This document shows positions 6,852-8,160 of a stretch of 8,160 bases of DNA, piece after piece. Every line of letters begins with the position of its first letter. The stretch's first letter is position 1. The DNA comes from Rubrobacter sp. (lineage in GTDB: Bacteria > Actinomycetota > Rubrobacteria > Rubrobacterales > Rubrobacteraceae). Location of the stretch: the NCBI GenBank assembly GCA_013695335.1, contig JACDAR010000100.1, positions 1-8,160 on the forward strand, read 5' to 3'. The translations under genes and the position numbers were made by a program. Under the pieces are notes generated by a model. That model had not been told where the DNA came from. It made no database searches and saw only the letters and a list, made by a program, of their open reading frames with translations.

Positions 6852-7245
6852 CAACGCATCGCCCGAAATCCGGGTCATCGCTGAATGGCACGATGCTCTG
6901 AACGGCGGGGACGTGGATCGTTTGATGCAGTTATCGGCCCCGGACGTGGAAGTAGGCGGACCTCGCGGCGCCGGACGCGGTTTGGAACTGCTCCGCGACT
7001 GGGCGAGCCGCGCGGGTATCCACCTCGCTCTCCGGCGAGTTTTTCATGCGGGCGAGGCAGTGGTAGCGGAGCAGGAAGCGGCATGGACTTCGATGGAGAC
7101 GGTAGATACCACCCCACCTCAGACCGTGGCCTCCGTTTTCATCGTCCGCGACGGTCGGGTTGCGAGCGTGATGCGTCACGATAGCCTCGCCGAAGCGTTG
7201 AGCGCGGCAGGACTGGACGAGTCAGATGTGATCGAGAACGGATGA
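6844..7245 (+). CDS. NTF2/SnoaL-like small protein
   Basis: This 133-residue protein has the pattern of the NTF2-like (SnoaL) alpha-beta cone fold: an N-terminal helix VIAEWHDALNGGDVDRLMQL (11-30), then APDVEVGGPRGAGRGLELLRDW (32-53), an alternating beta region, and a late strand pair VASVFIVRDGRVASVMRHD (95-113). The fold is used by polyketide cyclases, isomerases, dehydratases and non-enzymatic binding proteins, so substrate and activity cannot be read from the sequence. No signal peptide or membrane segment is visible. The ATG at 6844 lies inside the end of purF (8-base overlap) and no good ribosome site precedes it, so translation probably depends on ribosomes finishing purF. Its stop overlaps the GNAT gene by 4 bases. 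It is an accessory member of the purine operon with unknown role; the fold call is fairly secure. Confidence 0.82.
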   Translation: MDNNASPEIRVIAEWHDALNGGDVDRLMQLSAPDVEVGGPRGAGRGLELLRDWASRAGIHLALRRVFHAGEAVVAEQEAAWTSMETVDTTPPQTVASVFIVRDGRVASVMRHDSLAEALSAAGLDESDVIENG

Positions 7246-7718
7246 TCGGCGAGAAACTGCACATCCGCCGTTACGAGCCGGAGGATCACGAGTCCGTACT
7301 GAACCTGCACGAAGCGGGTTTGCGCGAGATGGGCACCCTAATCGAGATCCCTGGCTTCTACGACGACCTCCTCGATATCGAAGGCGAGTATCTCGATGGC
7401 GATGGAGAATTCCTTGTCGGTGTATCCGATGGTCAGATCGTGGCGATGGGTGCGTTGAAGGAGACTTTGCCGGGTCGCGCCGAAGTCAAACGTACGCGTG
7501 TCGCACCCGACTACAGGCGGCTCGGTTTCGGACAGAAGATCCTCGATGCGCTTCATCGCTATGCGGCTGGACATGGCTACACGACACTCCATCTGGATAC
7601 TGGCGTGGGCCACGGCGCCGCCCAGAAACTCTACGAGGCGAACGGTTACAAGGAGACGCGGCGCGGCAAGGTGGGGCCGGTGGACTGCATCTTCTACGAG
7701 CGGAGCATCCTTGCCTGA
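7242..7718 (+). CDS. GNAT-family N-acetyltransferase
   Basis: The product has 158 residues, one GNAT domain. It opens with LHIRRYEPEDHESVLNLHEAGL (6-27), the usual first strand and helix. A central strand GQIVAMGALKE (64-74) is followed by motif A, VAPDYRRLGFGQKILDALHRYA (87-108), whose R-x-x-G-x-G segment (92-97) contacts the acetyl-CoA pyrophosphate. Motif B, AAQKLYEANGYKETRRGK (126-143), has the typical Tyr-x-x-x-Gly-Tyr. The acceptor amine is unknown: a small molecule, antibiotic, protein N-terminus or lysine are all possible. The ATG at 7242 overlaps the preceding stop as ATGA, with only a weak GAG upstream, which suggests coupled translation. Its 3' end overlaps the purM start by 8 bases. 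No known purine reaction needs an acetyltransferase of this kind. Confidence 0.9.
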   Translation: MIGEKLHIRRYEPEDHESVLNLHEAGLREMGTLIEIPGFYDDLLDIEGEYLDGDGEFLVGVSDGQIVAMGALKETLPGRAEVKRTRVAPDYRRLGFGQKILDALHRYAAGHGYTTLHLDTGVGHGAAQKLYEANGYKETRRGKVGPVDCIFYERSILA

Positions 7719-8160
7719 AGGCGGTCACAGCTATGAGGCTGCGGGCGTCTCCATCGAGCGGGGAGATCGGGCAGTGTCGTTGATGCGTTCCGCCGTCGAG
7801 AAGACTCACGGGCCAGAGGTCATAGGCGGGCCGGGAGGATTCGCTGGCCTGTATGCACTTTCTGGGATGGCGGATCCTGTGCTCGCCTCGACGATAGACG
7901 GCATTGGCACAAAGACCGTTGTGGCGCGGGAGGTGGGACGCTACGACACGCTGGGTGCGGACATCGTTAACCATTGCGCCAACGATGTACTGGCGACCGG
8001 GGCTCGGCCCCTGATCTTCCTCGACTACGCGGCAAGTGGCAGGCTGGACCCCGAAGCTATCGCGGATGTGGTGCGGGGAGCTGCCGAAGCGTGCGGCGAG
8101 TTGGGAGTCTCGCTCATCGGCGGAGAGACGGCCGAGATGCCGGGGATGTACGGGGATGGG
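7711..8160 (+). CDS. purM: AIR synthetase (phosphoribosylformylglycinamidine cyclo-ligase), 3'-partial
   Basis: PurM closes the imidazole ring, converting FGAM, the product of PurSQL, to AIR with ATP. 150 codons are visible and the frame is still open at the last base; full-length PurM is about 340-350 residues, so more than half is outside. Motifs present are YEAAGVSIERGDRAV near the N-terminus (8-22), GGFAGLYAL (42-50), the ATP/substrate loop STIDGIGTKT (60-69), NHCANDVLATGARPLIFLDY (87-106) and LIGGETAEMPGMY (135-147), all typical of PurM. The chosen start is TTG at 7711, inside the end of the GNAT gene (8-base overlap), with GGAG at 7702-7705 five bases upstream. The first family-like residues, YEAAGV, begin at codon 8, which fits this start. 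Identification is secure; the exact start is probable. Confidence 0.95.
   Translation, partial: MPEGGHSYEAAGVSIERGDRAVSLMRSAVEKTHGPEVIGGPGGFAGLYALSGMADPVLASTIDGIGTKTVVAREVGRYDTLGADIVNHCANDVLATGARPLIFLDYAASGRLDPEAIADVVRGAAEACGELGVSLIGGETAEMPGMYGDG

Overview
The window is a stretch of a de novo purine nucleotide biosynthesis operon, entirely on the + strand. In order it holds purB (5' end cut off by the window), purC, purS, purQ, purL, a small cupin gene, purF, an NTF2/SnoaL-like gene, a GNAT acetyltransferase gene and purM (3' end cut off). Every pur gene is recognisable from family motifs in its translation. The base composition is GC-rich (roughly 60%, estimated by eye), GTG and TTG starts are common, and the three-part PurS/PurQ/PurL enzyme replaces the single large PurL. 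PurF is the Fe-S type with a short N-terminal propeptide and a DDSIVRGNTS-type PRPP loop. Together these suggest a Gram-positive-type lineage, most likely a deep-branching actinobacterium such as the Rubrobacter or Thermoleophilia group. That placement is an inference; no rRNA or lineage marker is present.

Layout: 1-1092 is the C-terminal majority of adenylosuccinate lyase. 1085-2024 carries purC and purS, nearly contiguous. 2025-2115 is the only sizeable non-coding gap (91 bases). It contains a long imperfect hairpin built from inverted heptamer repeats, then a short GGAGCG repeat next to the purQ start. 2116-5018 is purQ-purL with a 4-base overlap. 5015-5380 is a single-domain cupin whose TTG start overlaps the purL stop by 4 bases. 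5400-6851 is purF. 6844-7718 carries two accessory genes, coupled by 8- and 4-base overlaps. 7711-8160 is the first 150 codons of purM, again overlapping by 8 bases.

How they work together: PurF makes phosphoribosylamine from PRPP and glutamine. PurS-PurQ-PurL converts FGAR to FGAM, PurM closes the imidazole ring to AIR, PurC adds aspartate to CAIR to give SAICAR, and PurB removes fumarate from SAICAR and from adenylosuccinate. The purD, purN, purE/K and purH functions are not in this window. The cupin, NTF2-like and GNAT genes have no assigned role in the pathway, but their overlapping starts imply co-translation with it. They and the repeat hairpin at purS-purQ are the unusual parts. I see no strong evidence for an undescribed multi-gene system; most of the window is a conventional biosynthetic operon with accessory insertions.
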